DNA from: Komagataeibacter swingsii
GTDB lineage: Bacteria; Pseudomonadota; Alphaproteobacteria; Acetobacterales; Acetobacteraceae
DNA: 64,000 nucleotides
NCBI RefSeq assembly: GCF_003207895.1
Contig: NZ_NKUB01000005.1
Coordinates: 62,001-126,000, forward strand
Direction of reading: 5' to 3'
A program made the translations under genes and the position numbers. Below are positions 53,709 to 63,211 of the stretch, in pieces. The notes under the pieces are model-generated. The model was given only the letters and a program-made list of their open reading frames with translations. It was not told the DNA's origin and made no database searches. Numbering within the stretch: the stretch's first letter is position 1; each line of letters starts with the position of its first letter.

Positions 53709-54317
53709 TCAGTCCTCGTCGTGTTCGCTCATCTGGTCGGCGGGATGGCGCACCGGGGGGGCGGCGCTGCGGGGCGGGCGGTTTTCGATATGGCGACGCA
53801 TGAAGTGGGTCGCGATATCCGCCAGTTCAATGAACTGGTCCGCCTGGCGGCGCAGTTCGTCGCCAATCAGCGGCGGCGAGGTCTTGATCGAGCCGACCAC
53901 GGTGGTGCGCACGCCCTGGCGCTGCATGGATTCCAGCAGGCGGCGGAAATCCGAATCCCCGCTGAACAGGACGGCATGGTCGATGTGCGGGGCCATTTCC
54001 ATCATGTCCACCGCCAGCTCCACATCCATGTTGCCGCGCACGCGGCGGCGGCCGTTATGGTCGATGAACTCGCGCGCGTTCTTGGTGACCAGCGAGTAGC
54101 CGTTATAGACAAGCCAGTCGGTCAGGGGCTTGAGGGGGGAATACTCCTCGGTGTCCAGGACGGCGGAATAATAATAGGCGCGCAGCACATTCGATTTGGA
54201 ACGGAAAAACTGCAGCAGCTTGCGGTAATCGACCTCAAATCCAAGATTGCGGGATGCGGAGTATAGGCTGGTGCCGTCTATAAAAAGACAAAGCCGCTCC
54301 TGAGATTGAAAAAACAT
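53709..54317 (-). CDS. NYN-domain (LabA-like) protein
   Basis: 202 residues with a PIN-like NYN domain: CLFIDGTSLYSASR (first acidic, about residues 11-24), GNMDVELAVDMMEMA (acidic), and LFSGDSDFRRLLESMQ (acidic pair) mark the metal-dependent nuclease-like centre; a C-terminal acidic/proline-rich tail follows. NYN proteins often act in RNA turnover; the alphaproteobacterial LabA-like group is mostly uncharacterised. Single gene divergent from folK by about 194 bases and closed by a terminator. Confidence 0.85.
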   Translation of the reverse strand: MFFQSQERLCLFIDGTSLYSASRNLGFEVDYRKLLQFFRSKSNVLRAYYYSAVLDTEEYSPLKPLTDWLVYNGYSLVTKNAREFIDHNGRRRVRGNMDVELAVDMMEMAPHIDHAVLFSGDSDFRRLLESMQRQGVRTTVVGSIKTSPPLIGDELRRQADQFIELADIATHFMRRHIENRPPRSAAPPVRHPADQMSEHDED

Positions 54318-54404
54318 TTATGGTCTGTCCCTGAAACAAAAAAAGTGAATACGTCACAGCCGCGTTAAAATTTGCGTTGCATGTATTCTGCAGCGCAGTG
54401 AAAG

Positions 54405-54434
54405 TTGTCGGGCAGAAATGAACCCTGCATATAT
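54405..54434 (+). promoter_or_regulatory. Possible promoter of folK
   Basis: TTGTCG at 54405-54410 and CATATA/TATATA at about 54428-54435 with 17-19 bases between, about 75-80 bases upstream of the folK ATG in the AT-rich divergent region. Weak match; listed as a candidate only. Confidence 0.3.
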
Positions 54435-54511
54435 AGAAGCCGGTTCCTTTCCGGAAGTTCCCTATGCGGGGATTACTAACCGACAGCAACCGTCCGGGAC
54501 ACTGTTTTCAC

Positions 54512-55126
54512 ATGACAATGCTGCAATCTGCTCCCATTTCTGGCGATATAACAATTGCGGTGGGTGCCAACCTGCCACGTGAAAGTGGTGAAACTGCGGC
54601 CGAGACCTGCCAGTGGGCGGTGGGCCAGCTTGCCTGCCTGCCCGGCCTGTCGGTGGTGGCGGTTTCGCGCTGGTATGAAAGCGCGCCGGTCCCGCCTTCG
54701 GGCCAGCCGCCTTACGTAAACGGAGTCGTGCGGCTGTCGGGGTGGGCGGACCCGGCATGGCTGCTGGCGCGGCTGCATGAAATCGAGGCCGCGGCCGGGC
54801 GCAGGCGCACGGTGGCCAACGCCGCCCGCCCGCTTGACCTGGACATCATCACCATGGGCGACCTTGTGCGCGCCAGCCCCGATCCTGTCGTGCCGCACCC
54901 GCGCGCGACCGGGCGGGCCTTCGTGCTGCTGCCGCTGCGTGATGTCATGCCGGACTGGCGCGACCCGGTGACGGGGTGTTGCATCGACACCTTCCTGCCC
55001 GGCGTCGCGGGGCAGGAGATCACGCCCATGCCCGCGCGGACTGAATGCTTGCATCAGGACAGGGCTGGGGGTAATAAGGTAAATTCTGATCAACACAACC
55101 AATTAATAACCGGAGTTCAGGCCTGA
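54512..55126 (+). CDS. folK: 2-amino-4-hydroxy-6-hydroxymethyldihydropteridine diphosphokinase
   Basis: Transfers pyrophosphate to hydroxymethyldihydropterin in folate synthesis. I start at ATG 54512 ([10 protein letters not shown]); the frame is open to 54464. 204 residues with [11 protein letters not shown] near the N terminus, [20 protein letters not shown], and the HPPK signature [11 protein letters not shown]. The C-terminal extension (after about 160) is longer than in E. coli HPPK. The stop overlaps the rpoZ start (TGATG). Confidence 0.9.
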   Translation: MTMLQSAPISGDITIAVGANLPRESGETAAETCQWAVGQLACLPGLSVVAVSRWYESAPVPPSGQPPYVNGVVRLSGWADPAWLLARLHEIEAAAGRRRTVANAARPLDLDIITMGDLVRASPDPVVPHPRATGRAFVLLPLRDVMPDWRDPVTGCCIDTFLPGVAGQEITPMPARTECLHQDRAGGNKVNSDQHNQLITGVQA

Positions 55127-55521
55127 TGGCACGCGTCACTGTCGAGGACTGCGTTGAGCGGGTTCCCAATCGTTTTGAACTGGTGCTGCTGGCCGCCCAG
55201 CGCGCACGCGCCCTGTCGCGCGGCGAGGAAATGACGATTGACCGCGACAACGACAAGAACCCCGTTGTCGCCCTGCGTGAGATCGCGGACCAGACCGTGG
55301 GTCTGGACCAGATCCGCAGCGACCTCATCCGCTCGCTGGCCCGCGCGCCGGAACCCGAGCCTGCCGATGAGGAAGTGGTCGACCTGATCCCGACCGAACA
55401 GAACATCTTCGGCCTGCAGGATGTCTCGGCCGAGGAAGAGGCCCGCAATTCCGGCAGCGGCATGTCGGCCGAAGAACTTGAGGCCTCGGTCGAGGCGGCC
55501 CTGAGTGGACGGGGCCGGTAA
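55126..55521 (+). CDS. rpoZ: RNA polymerase omega subunit
   Basis: Small subunit that helps assemble RNA polymerase and contributes to the ppGpp-binding site. 131 residues starting [20 protein letters not shown] with the conserved [10 protein letters not shown] and [12 protein letters not shown]; the acidic C-terminal tail (Glu/Ala-rich, ends SGRGR) is typical of alphaproteobacterial RpoZ. Between folK and the (p)ppGpp enzyme gene, a conserved alphaproteobacterial order with obvious functional logic. Confidence 0.95.
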   Translation: MARVTVEDCVERVPNRFELVLLAAQRARALSRGEEMTIDRDNDKNPVVALREIADQTVGLDQIRSDLIRSLARAPEPEPADEEVVDLIPTEQNIFGLQDVSAEEEARNSGSGMSAEELEASVEAALSGRGR

Positions 55522-55542
55522 CATCTGACGAAGGGGTGGAAG

Positions 55543-57867
55543 GTGACTGACCCGGTCAGATCGGAAACGACATCTTCCTCCTTGCCCGTGCCGGTCACGG
55601 GCGGAGTGACGGCAGGCGCTGCCGCCCTTCCCGCCACGCGGGGGGAAGGGGAACGCGCGATTTCATGCGACGGCCTGATCCGTCGCGTCCTGGCGTATGA
55701 TCCCGGCGCCGATACGGACCTGATCCGCCGCGCCTTTGACGTGGCGAAGGCCGCCCATGCGGGGCAGGCGCGCGACAACGGCGATCCCTACATCACCCAT
55801 CCGCTGGCCGTCGCCAACATACTGGCGGGCTTCCACCTTGATACCGCCTCGATCATCACGGCGCTGCTGCATGACACGATCGAGGATACGGGTGTCACGC
55901 AGAAGGAACTGCGTGAACAGTTTGGCGATACCGTTGCCGAACTGGTCGATGGCGTCACCAAGCTGACACGGCTGGAACTGCAGTCGGACCGCACCAAGCA
56001 GGCGGAGAACTTCCGCAAGCTGGTGCTGGCCATGTCGCGCGATATCCGCGTGCTGCTGGTCAAGCTGGCCGATCGCCTGCACAACATGCGCACGCTGCAT
56101 TATGTCCAGCGCCTGGACCGCCGCCAGCGCATCGCGCGCGAGACCATGGAAATCTACGCCCCCCTTGCCGGCCGTATCGGCATGGACAAGGTGAAGGTGG
56201 AACTGCAGAACCTGTCGTTCGCGGCCCTTGAGCCGGAAGCGATGGCGACCATCCGCGCGCGCCTGAACTACCTGCGCGGGCAGGGTGCGGATGTCATCGA
56301 GGAAATCCGTCGCGAACTCCAGGCCCTGTGCGCGCAGGCCGGGCTGGAAGGCGTGGAGGTGACGGGGCGTGAAAAGACGCCCTATTCCATCTGGGAAAAG
56401 ATGCAGCGGCGCAATGTCGCGTTTGAACAACTGTCCGACATCATGGCGTTCCGCATCATGGTGCCGACGCGCGAAGCCTGCTACGTGGCCCTTGGTGCGG
56501 TGCATGCGGCCTATCCGGTCATTGCGGGGCGGTTCAAGGACTATATCTCCACCCCCAAGGCCAACGGTTACCAGAGCCTGCATACCGGCGTGACCCTGCG
56601 CCATCCGCGCAACCAGAAGATCGAGGTCCAGATCCGCACGCCGGAAATGCATGACGTGGCCGAAAACGGCGTGGCGTCGCACTGGCTGTACAAGCAACTG
56701 CCCGACGCCGCGACGGGCAAGGAGGCGAAGGGCGTCGTCTCCGGCCTGCGCTGGGTGCAGGACCTGCTGGACATCCTTGAGGACTCGGCGGCCCCCGACG
56801 AGTTCCTTGAGAACACCAAGCTCGAACTCTATCAGGACCAGGTTTTCTGCTTCACGCCCAAGGGGCAGCTGATTTCGCTGCCGCGTGGGGCGACGCCGGT
56901 CGATTTCGCCTATGCCGTGCACAGCCAGGTGGGCGACAGCTGCGTTGGCGCGCGCATCAATGGCCGCCTCATGCCGCTGCGCCATGAACTGCAGAATGGT
57001 GACCAGGTCGAGATCATGACCGCGCGCGGGGGCACGCCCTCGCCGTCATGGGAACGCTTTGTCGTCACGGGCAAGGCGCGCGCGCGCATCCGCCGCCATG
57101 TGGCGCTGCAGCAGCGCGAGGCCCATCTGGAAAGCGGCCGCGTGGCGCTGGCCAAGGCCTTCCGGCAGGAAGGGGTGGACGGGTCGGAAAAGGTGCTGGA
57201 CAGCCTGCTCAAGGATCTGCGGCTGCAATCGGTGCCCGACCTGTATGTGGCGGTGGGCAACGGCAACCAGTCCGCGCGTGAGGTCGTGCAGCTAGCCTAC
57301 CCCGAACTGCGTCGCGCGCCACGCGCGCCGCGCATGGTGCCCGGCCTGTCCATGCGCGCGCCTGCGGGTGCGCCCGGCGGGGCCGCAGGACGGCGCAAGC
57401 CTGCGGCGGGCATGGCGTTGGCGGGCGTGGGCGCGGGCATGGCGGTGCATTTCGCCGGGTGCTGCCATCCGCTGCCCGGTGACCGGATTGTGGGCATCGT
57501 GTCTACCGGCAAGGGGATCACGGTCCACACGCTGGGGTGCCAGACGCTGGAAACCTTTGCCGCGACCCCTGAACGGTTCATGGACCTTGACTGGGATTAC
57601 GACCTGATCGCGCGCAACGCCACCGGGCATTACACCGGGCGGCTGAGCGTGGTGACGGCCAATGAACCGGCCATGCTGGCGACGCTGACCAATATCGCCG
57701 CCAAGCATGAAGGCGTGCTGGTCAACCTGCGGATCGTCAACCGCCAGCTTGAATTCATGGAAATCCTTGCGGATATCGAGGTGCGGGACCTGCGGCACCT
57801 GACCGCCATCATGGTGGCGCTGCGCGCGGCGCGTGGTGTGGTGCAGGTCGAGCGGGCCAGGGGCTAG
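55543..57867 (+). CDS. rsh: Bifunctional (p)ppGpp synthetase/hydrolase (RelA/SpoT)
   Basis: Long RSH controlling the stringent response. Starts at GTG 55543 with GGAAG upstream; 774 residues. The HD hydrolase domain (about 60-210) has HAGQARDNGDPYITHPLAVA and LLHDTIEDTGV, indicating a functional hydrolase. The synthetase domain contains YSIWEKMQRRN and RFKDYISTPKANGYQSLHTG (about residue 329); the RFKD form (not EFDD) marks a bifunctional enzyme. TGS (CFTPKGQLISLPRGATPVDF) and ACT-like C-terminal domains follow. Located after rpoZ, whose product binds ppGpp on RNA polymerase. Confidence 0.95.
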   Translation: MTDPVRSETTSSSLPVPVTGGVTAGAAALPATRGEGERAISCDGLIRRVLAYDPGADTDLIRRAFDVAKAAHAGQARDNGDPYITHPLAVANILAGFHLDTASIITALLHDTIEDTGVTQKELREQFGDTVAELVDGVTKLTRLELQSDRTKQAENFRKLVLAMSRDIRVLLVKLADRLHNMRTLHYVQRLDRRQRIARETMEIYAPLAGRIGMDKVKVELQNLSFAALEPEAMATIRARLNYLRGQGADVIEEIRRELQALCAQAGLEGVEVTGREKTPYSIWEKMQRRNVAFEQLSDIMAFRIMVPTREACYVALGAVHAAYPVIAGRFKDYISTPKANGYQSLHTGVTLRHPRNQKIEVQIRTPEMHDVAENGVASHWLYKQLPDAATGKEAKGVVSGLRWVQDLLDILEDSAAPDEFLENTKLELYQDQVFCFTPKGQLISLPRGATPVDFAYAVHSQVGDSCVGARINGRLMPLRHELQNGDQVEIMTARGGTPSPSWERFVVTGKARARIRRHVALQQREAHLESGRVALAKAFRQEGVDGSEKVLDSLLKDLRLQSVPDLYVAVGNGNQSAREVVQLAYPELRRAPRAPRMVPGLSMRAPAGAPGGAAGRRKPAAGMALAGVGAGMAVHFAGCCHPLPGDRIVGIVSTGKGITVHTLGCQTLETFAATPERFMDLDWDYDLIARNATGHYTGRLSVVTANEPAMLATLTNIAAKHEGVLVNLRIVNRQLEFMEILADIEVRDLRHLTAIMVALRAARGVVQVERARG

Positions 57868-57870
57868 GCC

Positions 57871-58284
57871 ATGCTGATCGGCATCGGGTCCGACCTGTGT
57901 GACGCAAGGCGGATTGAAACCGTCCTTGCGCGGCATGGCGCGCGGTTCGAGCAGCGGGTCTTTACCGCAACCGAACGCGCGGCTGCCGCGCGCAGGCAGG
58001 GAACCGCGCGGCTGGGGACCTACGCCAAGCGGTGGGCGGCGAAGGAAGCCTGCGCCAAGGCGCTGGGCACCGGCTTTGCGCAGGGCGTGTTCCATCGTGA
58101 CATGGGGGTTGAAAACCTGCCTACCGGCCAGCCGGTCATGCGGCTGGCGGGGGGCGCGCTGGCGCGGCTGGACAGGCTGGTGCCCGATGGGTATGTGGCG
58201 CGGGTTTTCCTGACCATGACCGATGAACACCCCTACGCCTTCGCGCAGGTCATGATCATGGCGGAAAAGGCCGGCAGGTCCTGA
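57871..58284 (+). CDS. acpS: Holo-[acyl-carrier-protein] synthase
   Basis: Attaches the 4'-phosphopantetheine arm to acyl carrier protein. 137 residues: [19 protein letters not shown] (family start, with the metal-binding Asp), [27 protein letters not shown] with the catalytic Glu/Lys, and a short C-terminal strand region. It follows rsh by three bases. Standard alphaproteobacterial order rsh-acpS-lepB-rnc-era. Confidence 0.93.
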   Translation: MLIGIGSDLCDARRIETVLARHGARFEQRVFTATERAAAARRQGTARLGTYAKRWAAKEACAKALGTGFAQGVFHRDMGVENLPTGQPVMRLAGGALARLDRLVPDGYVARVFLTMTDEHPYAFAQVMIMAEKAGRS

Positions 58285-58287
58285 TCG

Positions 58288-58320
58288 CCTGTCATGCCCG
58301 CATGGGCAATGCTTGACAGG
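58288..58320 (+). promoter_or_regulatory. Nested hairpin between acpS and lepB
   Basis: CCTGTCA/TGACAGG outer stem (58288-58294 and 58314-58320) enclosing a TGCCC/GGGCA hairpin at 58295-58308. No T run, so not a plain terminator. It lies 85-115 bases upstream of the lepB ATG and could shape the transcript or bind a regulator. Confidence 0.35.
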
Positions 58321-58404
58321 GAAGGGATGCGTGGGCTTGATCCGCACGTTATTCGTCCGGCGTTGCCTGTCCGGTCGATGCCAGATCCGGATTGAAGAAT
58401 AATT

Positions 58405-59217
58405 ATGCCAATGGACGATAACAAGACGATTTCCTCCCCATCGGGACCAGACGCGGCGCGTCGGGACGGTGGCCTGCTGGACCTGGTGCGTACTGTCGTG
58501 ATTGCCGGTATCCTGGCCATCAGCGTCCGCACGGTGCTGTTCGAACCGTTCAACATCCCGTCCGGTTCCATGATCCCGACCCTGCAGGTCGGGGATTACG
58601 TGTGGGTGGCCAAATACAGCTACGGCTATTCGCATTACGCGCTGCCCGGTTCGCCCAACCTGTTCGAGGGGCGGATCTTCAACAGCACCCCGCACCGTGG
58701 CGACGTGGCGGTGTTCCGCTTCACCAAGGACACGTCCATCGACTACATCAAGCGGATCGTCGGCCTGCCCGGTGACACGGTGCAGATGCGTGAAGGCAGG
58801 CTGTTCCTGAACGGGCAGCAGGTCCCGCGTGAGCCGGAAGGCGAATACACCGCGATAGACGAACACCGCACCCATATGGATGGCGAGCGCTACCGCGAGA
58901 TCCTGCCTGGCAGCGCCGGTCATGGACCCGTCGCCCACGACATCCTGAAGCTGACGGATGAAGGGGGCAAGAACGACACGCCGGAATACGTCGTGCCGCC
59001 GGGCTATTTCTTCGCCATGGGCGACAACCGCGACGACAGCGCCGACAGCCGCTTCATGGGCGATGAACCGCAGGACCTCGGCTTCGTTCCGATGGAAAAC
59101 CTGGTGGGGCAGGCCAAATGGATCTTCATGTCCGTCGATAACGCCCATCCGTTCTGGCAGGTCTGGTACTGGCCGGTCGAGATCCGCTGGAACCGCCTGT
59201 TCATGGGGATTCACTGA
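58405..59217 (+). CDS. lepB: Signal peptidase I
   Basis: Cleaves signal peptides of Sec- and Tat-exported proteins at the outer face of the inner membrane. 270 residues with one N-terminal membrane span (LVRTVVIAGILAISVRTVLF), then the catalytic Ser in FNIPSGSMIPTL (about residue 56) and Lys in DYIKRIVGLPGDTVQM (about 116), plus the structural GYFFAMGDNRDDSADSR. It starts at ATG 58405. The following gene rnc begins three bases after its stop. Confidence 0.94.
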   Translation: MPMDDNKTISSPSGPDAARRDGGLLDLVRTVVIAGILAISVRTVLFEPFNIPSGSMIPTLQVGDYVWVAKYSYGYSHYALPGSPNLFEGRIFNSTPHRGDVAVFRFTKDTSIDYIKRIVGLPGDTVQMREGRLFLNGQQVPREPEGEYTAIDEHRTHMDGERYREILPGSAGHGPVAHDILKLTDEGGKNDTPEYVVPPGYFFAMGDNRDDSADSRFMGDEPQDLGFVPMENLVGQAKWIFMSVDNAHPFWQVWYWPVEIRWNRLFMGIH

Positions 59218-59219
59218 CC

Positions 59220-59996
59220 ATGGAGGCCGCACGTGTGCCCGCGGCGGAAATTACCCGGCTGGAGGCATGCCTGGGGTACCATTTCACGCGGGCCGACCTG
59301 CTGCTGCGCGCGCTGACCCACCGCTCCGCCGCCCATGAGCGCAATGGCGGCCGCCGTGCGCGCCAGGGCGTGGCGAAGCGCGGGGCGGGGTCCAACGAAC
59401 GGCTGGAGTTCATAGGCGACCGGGTGCTTGGCCTGCTGATGGCCGAATGGCTGCTTGAACGCTTCCCCGATGAGCAGGAGGGCGCGCTTGGCCCCCGGCA
59501 CGCCCATCTCGTCTCGCGCACCGTGCTGGCGCAGGTGGCCCATGTCATGGGGCTGCAGTCGGCGCTGGACGTGGCCGAGCACGAGGCCCGCGCGGGCGTG
59601 CGCCAGATGGCCAACGTGCTGGCCGATGCGGTCGAGGCCATACTGGGGGCCATGTACCTCGATGGCGGGCTGGACCCCGCCCGCGCCTTCGTGCGGCGGA
59701 TGTGGAATGAATCCATCGTGGCCCAGGCCCGCCCGCCCAAGGACCCCAAGACCGCCCTGCAGGAATGGGTGCTGGGGCGCGGGCTGCCGCTGCCGCAGTA
59801 CCGCGTCGTGTCGGCTGACGGGCCATCGCACGCGCCACGTTTCGTCATTGCGGTGGACGCGCAGGGAAAAACCGGGCAGGGGATCGCGGGCAGCAAGCGC
59901 GCGGCTGAAAGCGATGCCGCATCGGACCTGCTGCGCCAGCTGGGCGCGGGCGGACAGGCCGCTACTTCCACCGACCGCAAGGGGCAGGGACAATGA
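59220..59996 (+). CDS. rnc: Ribonuclease III
   Basis: Cleaves double-stranded RNA, including rRNA precursors. 258 residues: ERLEFIGDRVLGLLMAEWL (RNase III signature with catalytic Glu/Asp, about 60-78), the second acidic site in ADAVEAILGAMYLDGG, and a C-terminal dsRNA-binding domain (QEWVLGRGLPLPQYRVV and later SKRAAESDAASDLLRQL). An N-terminal basic segment (RRARQGVAKRG) is an extra insertion. Stop overlaps the era start (ATGA). The lepB-rnc-era order is universal in proteobacteria. Confidence 0.95.
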   Translation: MEAARVPAAEITRLEACLGYHFTRADLLLRALTHRSAAHERNGGRRARQGVAKRGAGSNERLEFIGDRVLGLLMAEWLLERFPDEQEGALGPRHAHLVSRTVLAQVAHVMGLQSALDVAEHEARAGVRQMANVLADAVEAILGAMYLDGGLDPARAFVRRMWNESIVAQARPPKDPKTALQEWVLGRGLPLPQYRVVSADGPSHAPRFVIAVDAQGKTGQGIAGSKRAAESDAASDLLRQLGAGGQAATSTDRKGQGQ

Positions 59997-60907
59997 CCGG
60001 GCACGATCAGGACAACACGACACGCTGTGGCTTCGTGGCCATTGTGGGCGCGCCCAACGCGGGCAAGTCAACGCTGCTCAACCGCATGGCGGGCACCAAG
60101 CTGTCCATCGTCAGCCCCAAGGCGCAGACGACGCGGTTCCGGGTGCTGGGCATCCTCATGCGCAACTACACCCAGATCCTGCTGGTGGATACGCCGGGCA
60201 TCTTCCAGCCGCGCCGCAAGCTGGACCGCGCCATGGTCGCCGCCGCGTGGACGGGATCGGAAGATGCCGACATCACGCTGCTGATCGTGGATGCGCGCGC
60301 GGGCATGACGGATGCGCTGCGGGCGATCGCGACCCGGCTCGCACAGCAGAAGCGCAGGCTATGGCTGGTGCTGAACAAGACCGACCTTGTAAGGCGTGAC
60401 GCCCTGCTGCCGCTGACGGCAGGACTGTCCGCCATCCTGCCGGTCGAGCATGTGTTCATGGTCAGCGCGCGTTCGGGTGAAGGGGTGGACGACCTGCTGG
60501 ACCGCCTGGCGGCCGACCTGCCGGCGGGGCCGTACCTGTATCCGGAAGATGACCTGACCGACCTGCCGGACCGCCTGCTGGCCGCCGAGCTGGTGCGCGA
60601 GCAGATCTTCCTCCAGACGCATGAGGAAGTGCCTTATGCCGCCACCGCCGAGACCGAGGGCTTTGCCGAACGGCCCGACGGGTCGGTGCGCGTGGATGTC
60701 ACGATCTATGTGGCGCGGGCTTCGCACAAGGCCATCCTGATCGGCGAGCGCGGCAGCCGGATTCGCGCGATCGGTGAAAAGGCCCGGCATGAACTGACGC
60801 GGCTGCTGGGGCGTAAATGCCATCTTTTCCTGAACGTGAAGGAACGCGCGGGATGGGATGAGGAACGCGCGCGCCTGCGTGCGATCGGCCTGGATGATGC
60901 GTCCTGA
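59993..60907 (+). CDS. era: GTPase Era
   Basis: GTPase that binds 16S rRNA 3' end for 30S assembly. 304 residues with G1 GAPNAGKSTLLN, the DTPGIFQPRRKLDR effector segment, the NKTDLV G4 loop, and the C-terminal KH domain (ILIGERGSRIRAIGEKA). Start overlaps rnc (ATGA). The usual alphaproteobacterial follower recO is not here; pyrH follows after 116 bases with a small hairpin between. Confidence 0.95.
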   Translation: MTGHDQDNTTRCGFVAIVGAPNAGKSTLLNRMAGTKLSIVSPKAQTTRFRVLGILMRNYTQILLVDTPGIFQPRRKLDRAMVAAAWTGSEDADITLLIVDARAGMTDALRAIATRLAQQKRRLWLVLNKTDLVRRDALLPLTAGLSAILPVEHVFMVSARSGEGVDDLLDRLAADLPAGPYLYPEDDLTDLPDRLLAAELVREQIFLQTHEEVPYAATAETEGFAERPDGSVRVDVTIYVARASHKAILIGERGSRIRAIGEKARHELTRLLGRKCHLFLNVKERAGWDEERARLRAIGLDDAS

Positions 60908-60916
60908 ATCCTCAAA

Positions 60917-60954
60917 AGAGGGATAGATCGGCTTGTGGGGGTGGGCATCCCTCT
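60917..60954 (+). promoter_or_regulatory. Inverted repeat between era and pyrH
   Basis: AGAGGGAT at 60917-60924 and ATCCCTCT at 60947-60954, eight perfect bases around a 22-base loop. No clear T run; may end era transcription or shape the pyrH leader. Confidence 0.3.
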
Positions 60955-61023
60955 ATATGACAGGGCATGGCCGGGCGGCCTGCCCGTCCCTAGCCCCGTC
61001 TGCCTGACCTGCGCCGAGGACCA

Positions 61024-61764
61024 ATGACCCAGTCCGACACTCTCCCCGTCCCCTCATACAAGCGCGTCCTGCTGAAGGTGTCAGGGGAAGCCCTGATGGG
61101 CAGCGGGTCATACGGGGTCGATCCCGCCACCGTTGACGCCATCGCGGCCGACGTGGCGGCCGTGGCCCGGACGGGGGTTGAGGTCTGCCTGGTCATCGGC
61201 GGCGGCAACATTTTCCGTGGCGTGGCGGCGGCGGCCCGCGGCATGGACCGCGCGCAGGGCGATTACGCCGGCATGCTGGCGACCGTCATCAACGCGCTGC
61301 TCATGCAGAATTCGCTGGAACGCCATGGCGTGCCGACGCGGGTCATGACTGCGATCCACATGTCCTCCATCGCGGAACCCTATATCCGCCGCCGCGCCGT
61401 GCGGCATATGGAAAAGGGCCGCGTCGTGATCTTTGCCGCCGGCACCGGCAACCCGTTCTTCACCACCGATACGGGGGCCGCGCTGCGCGCGGCGGAAATG
61501 GAATGCGACGCCCTGTTCAAGGGCACGCAGGTTGACGGCGTCTATTCCGCCGACCCGCGCAAGGTGCCCGATGCGAAGCGCTATGACACGCTGACCTACC
61601 GTGACGTGCTGGCCAATGACCTGAATGTCATGGATGCGGCGGCGATCAGCCTTGCGCGTGAAAACCGGCTGCCAATCGTGGTATTCAACATCCACGGGAA
61701 GGATCCCTTCAGCCGCGTCATGCGTGGCGAGGGACGCTTCACCACCATCGTGGCGGCTGACTGA
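61024..61764 (+). CDS. pyrH: UMP kinase
   Basis: Phosphorylates UMP to UDP for nucleotide synthesis. 246 residues: [15 protein letters not shown] (N-terminal phosphate-binding Lys), [54 protein letters not shown], and [13 protein letters not shown]. Amino-acid-kinase fold, hexameric. In most alphaproteobacteria rpsB-tsf precede pyrH; here era does. frr follows, as usual. Confidence 0.96.
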   Translation: MTQSDTLPVPSYKRVLLKVSGEALMGSGSYGVDPATVDAIAADVAAVARTGVEVCLVIGGGNIFRGVAAAARGMDRAQGDYAGMLATVINALLMQNSLERHGVPTRVMTAIHMSSIAEPYIRRRAVRHMEKGRVVIFAAGTGNPFFTTDTGAALRAAEMECDALFKGTQVDGVYSADPRKVPDAKRYDTLTYRDVLANDLNVMDAAAISLARENRLPIVVFNIHGKDPFSRVMRGEGRFTTIVAAD

Positions 61765-61841
61765 AGCCGGGCCATCCCTGCCGCCCGTTCGCGGGTGCGG
61801 CCATGGCCGGTGGATCAGGAATCAAAAAAAGGAGGGCCACA

Positions 61842-62408
61842 GTGTCTGTCGATCAGAAAACCTTGCTGGCGGATCTGACCCGCCGTATGGACGGCGCCAT
61901 TGAAAGCCTGCGTCGTGATTTCGCGGGGCTGCGTTCGGGCCGCGCCAACCCGGCGTTGCTGGAACCCGTGCGCGTGGAAGCCTATGGCGGCGAGGTGCCG
62001 CTGACGCAGGTTGGCTCCATCGCCGTGCCGGAAGCGCGCATGCTGACGGTGCAGGTATGGGACCGCAGCCTGGTCAGCGCCGTTGAACGCGGCATCCGTG
62101 ACGCGGGCCTGGGGCTGAACCCGGCGGCTGATGGCCAGACCGTGCGCGTGCCCATCCCCCAGTTGACGGAAGAGCGCCGTAACGAACTGGCCCGTGCGGC
62201 CGGCAAGTATGCCGAAAATGGCAAGATCGCCGTGCGCGGCGTGCGCCGTGATGGCATGGACCAGACCAAGAAACTGGAAAAGGCCAGCGAGATCAGCGAA
62301 GACGATATCAAGACATGGTCGGACGCGATCCAGAAGCTGACCGACCAGTACGTCAAGCGCATTGATGACCTGCTGGTTGAAAAAGAACGCGAGATCAAGC
62401 AGGTCTGA
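61842..62408 (+). CDS. frr: Ribosome recycling factor
   Basis: Releases ribosomes after termination with EF-G. Starts at GTG 61842 ([16 protein letters not shown]), directly after AAAAAAAGGAGGG; the frame is open upstream to 61803. 188 residues with [34 protein letters not shown] and [22 protein letters not shown], the canonical RRF pattern. Works together with PrfC (at 22 kb) in termination. Confidence 0.96.
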   Translation: MSVDQKTLLADLTRRMDGAIESLRRDFAGLRSGRANPALLEPVRVEAYGGEVPLTQVGSIAVPEARMLTVQVWDRSLVSAVERGIRDAGLGLNPAADGQTVRVPIPQLTEERRNELARAAGKYAENGKIAVRGVRRDGMDQTKKLEKASEISEDDIKTWSDAIQKLTDQYVKRIDDLLVEKEREIKQV

Positions 62409-62443
62409 TCGATCCTTGAATACCGTAACCCCTGTGCTCCATC

Positions 62444-63211
62444 ATGTGTGTGACTGAGGAGGGCGATCAGGTCTTGTCCGGGTCAGATCATCCAGCCACA
62501 GCCCATACGTGCCTGCCGGAACATGTTGCCATCATCATGGATGGCAACGGTCGCTGGGCGGGCATGCGCGGCCTTCCGCTGCTGGCGGGGCATCGCGCGG
62601 GGGCGGAGGCCGTGCAGCGGACCGTTCGCGCCGCCACGGCGCGGGGGGTGCGATGGCTGACGCTGTATGCGTTCTCGTCCGAAAACTGGCGGCGCGCGCC
62701 GGGCGAGGTCGCGGACCTGACCAGCCTGCTGCGCTATTACCTGCGGCACAAGGTGGCCGAGCTGTCGCGCGAAGGGGTGCGGCTGCGGATCATTGGTGAC
62801 CTGGCCCGTTTCCCCCCCGACATTCAGGAAGAAGCCCGTCGCGCCGAAGCGGTGACGCGGGGCAACACCCGGCTGGTGCTGGTGCTGGCGCTGTCCTATG
62901 GCGGGCGGGCGGATATCGTGCAGGCGGCGACGCGCATGGCGCAGGCCGTCGCACGCGGTGAACTGCGGGCCGAGCAGATTGACGAGAGCGTTTTCGCCAG
63001 CGCCCTGCTGACGGCGGGCATGCCCGATCCCGACCTGGTGGTGCGGACAAGCGGGGAATGCCGGCTGTCCAATTTCCTTTTGTGGCAGTCGGCTTATGCC
63101 GAACTGGTTTTCCTTGATATTCCGTGGCCGGATTTTGACGCGACGCATTTTGATACCGTGCTGGATATCTACTCGCGGCGTGAAAGGCGATTCGGTGCAA
63201 GACCAGCCTGA
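62444..63211 (+). CDS. uppS: Undecaprenyl diphosphate synthase
   Basis: Makes the lipid carrier for peptidoglycan and polysaccharide synthesis. 255 residues: VAIIMDGNGRWAGMRGLP (catalytic Asp, about 30-47), GHRAGAEAVQRTVRAA, TLYAFSSENWRR, and DLVVRTSGECRLSNFLLWQ at the C-terminal end. Start taken as ATG 62444; a TTG at 62474 with GAGGAG-like upstream sequence is an alternative. In alphaproteobacteria it is followed by cdsA, as here. Confidence 0.94.
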   Translation: MCVTEEGDQVLSGSDHPATAHTCLPEHVAIIMDGNGRWAGMRGLPLLAGHRAGAEAVQRTVRAATARGVRWLTLYAFSSENWRRAPGEVADLTSLLRYYLRHKVAELSREGVRLRIIGDLARFPPDIQEEARRAEAVTRGNTRLVLVLALSYGGRADIVQAATRMAQAVARGELRAEQIDESVFASALLTAGMPDPDLVVRTSGECRLSNFLLWQSAYAELVFLDIPWPDFDATHFDTVLDIYSRRERRFGARPA

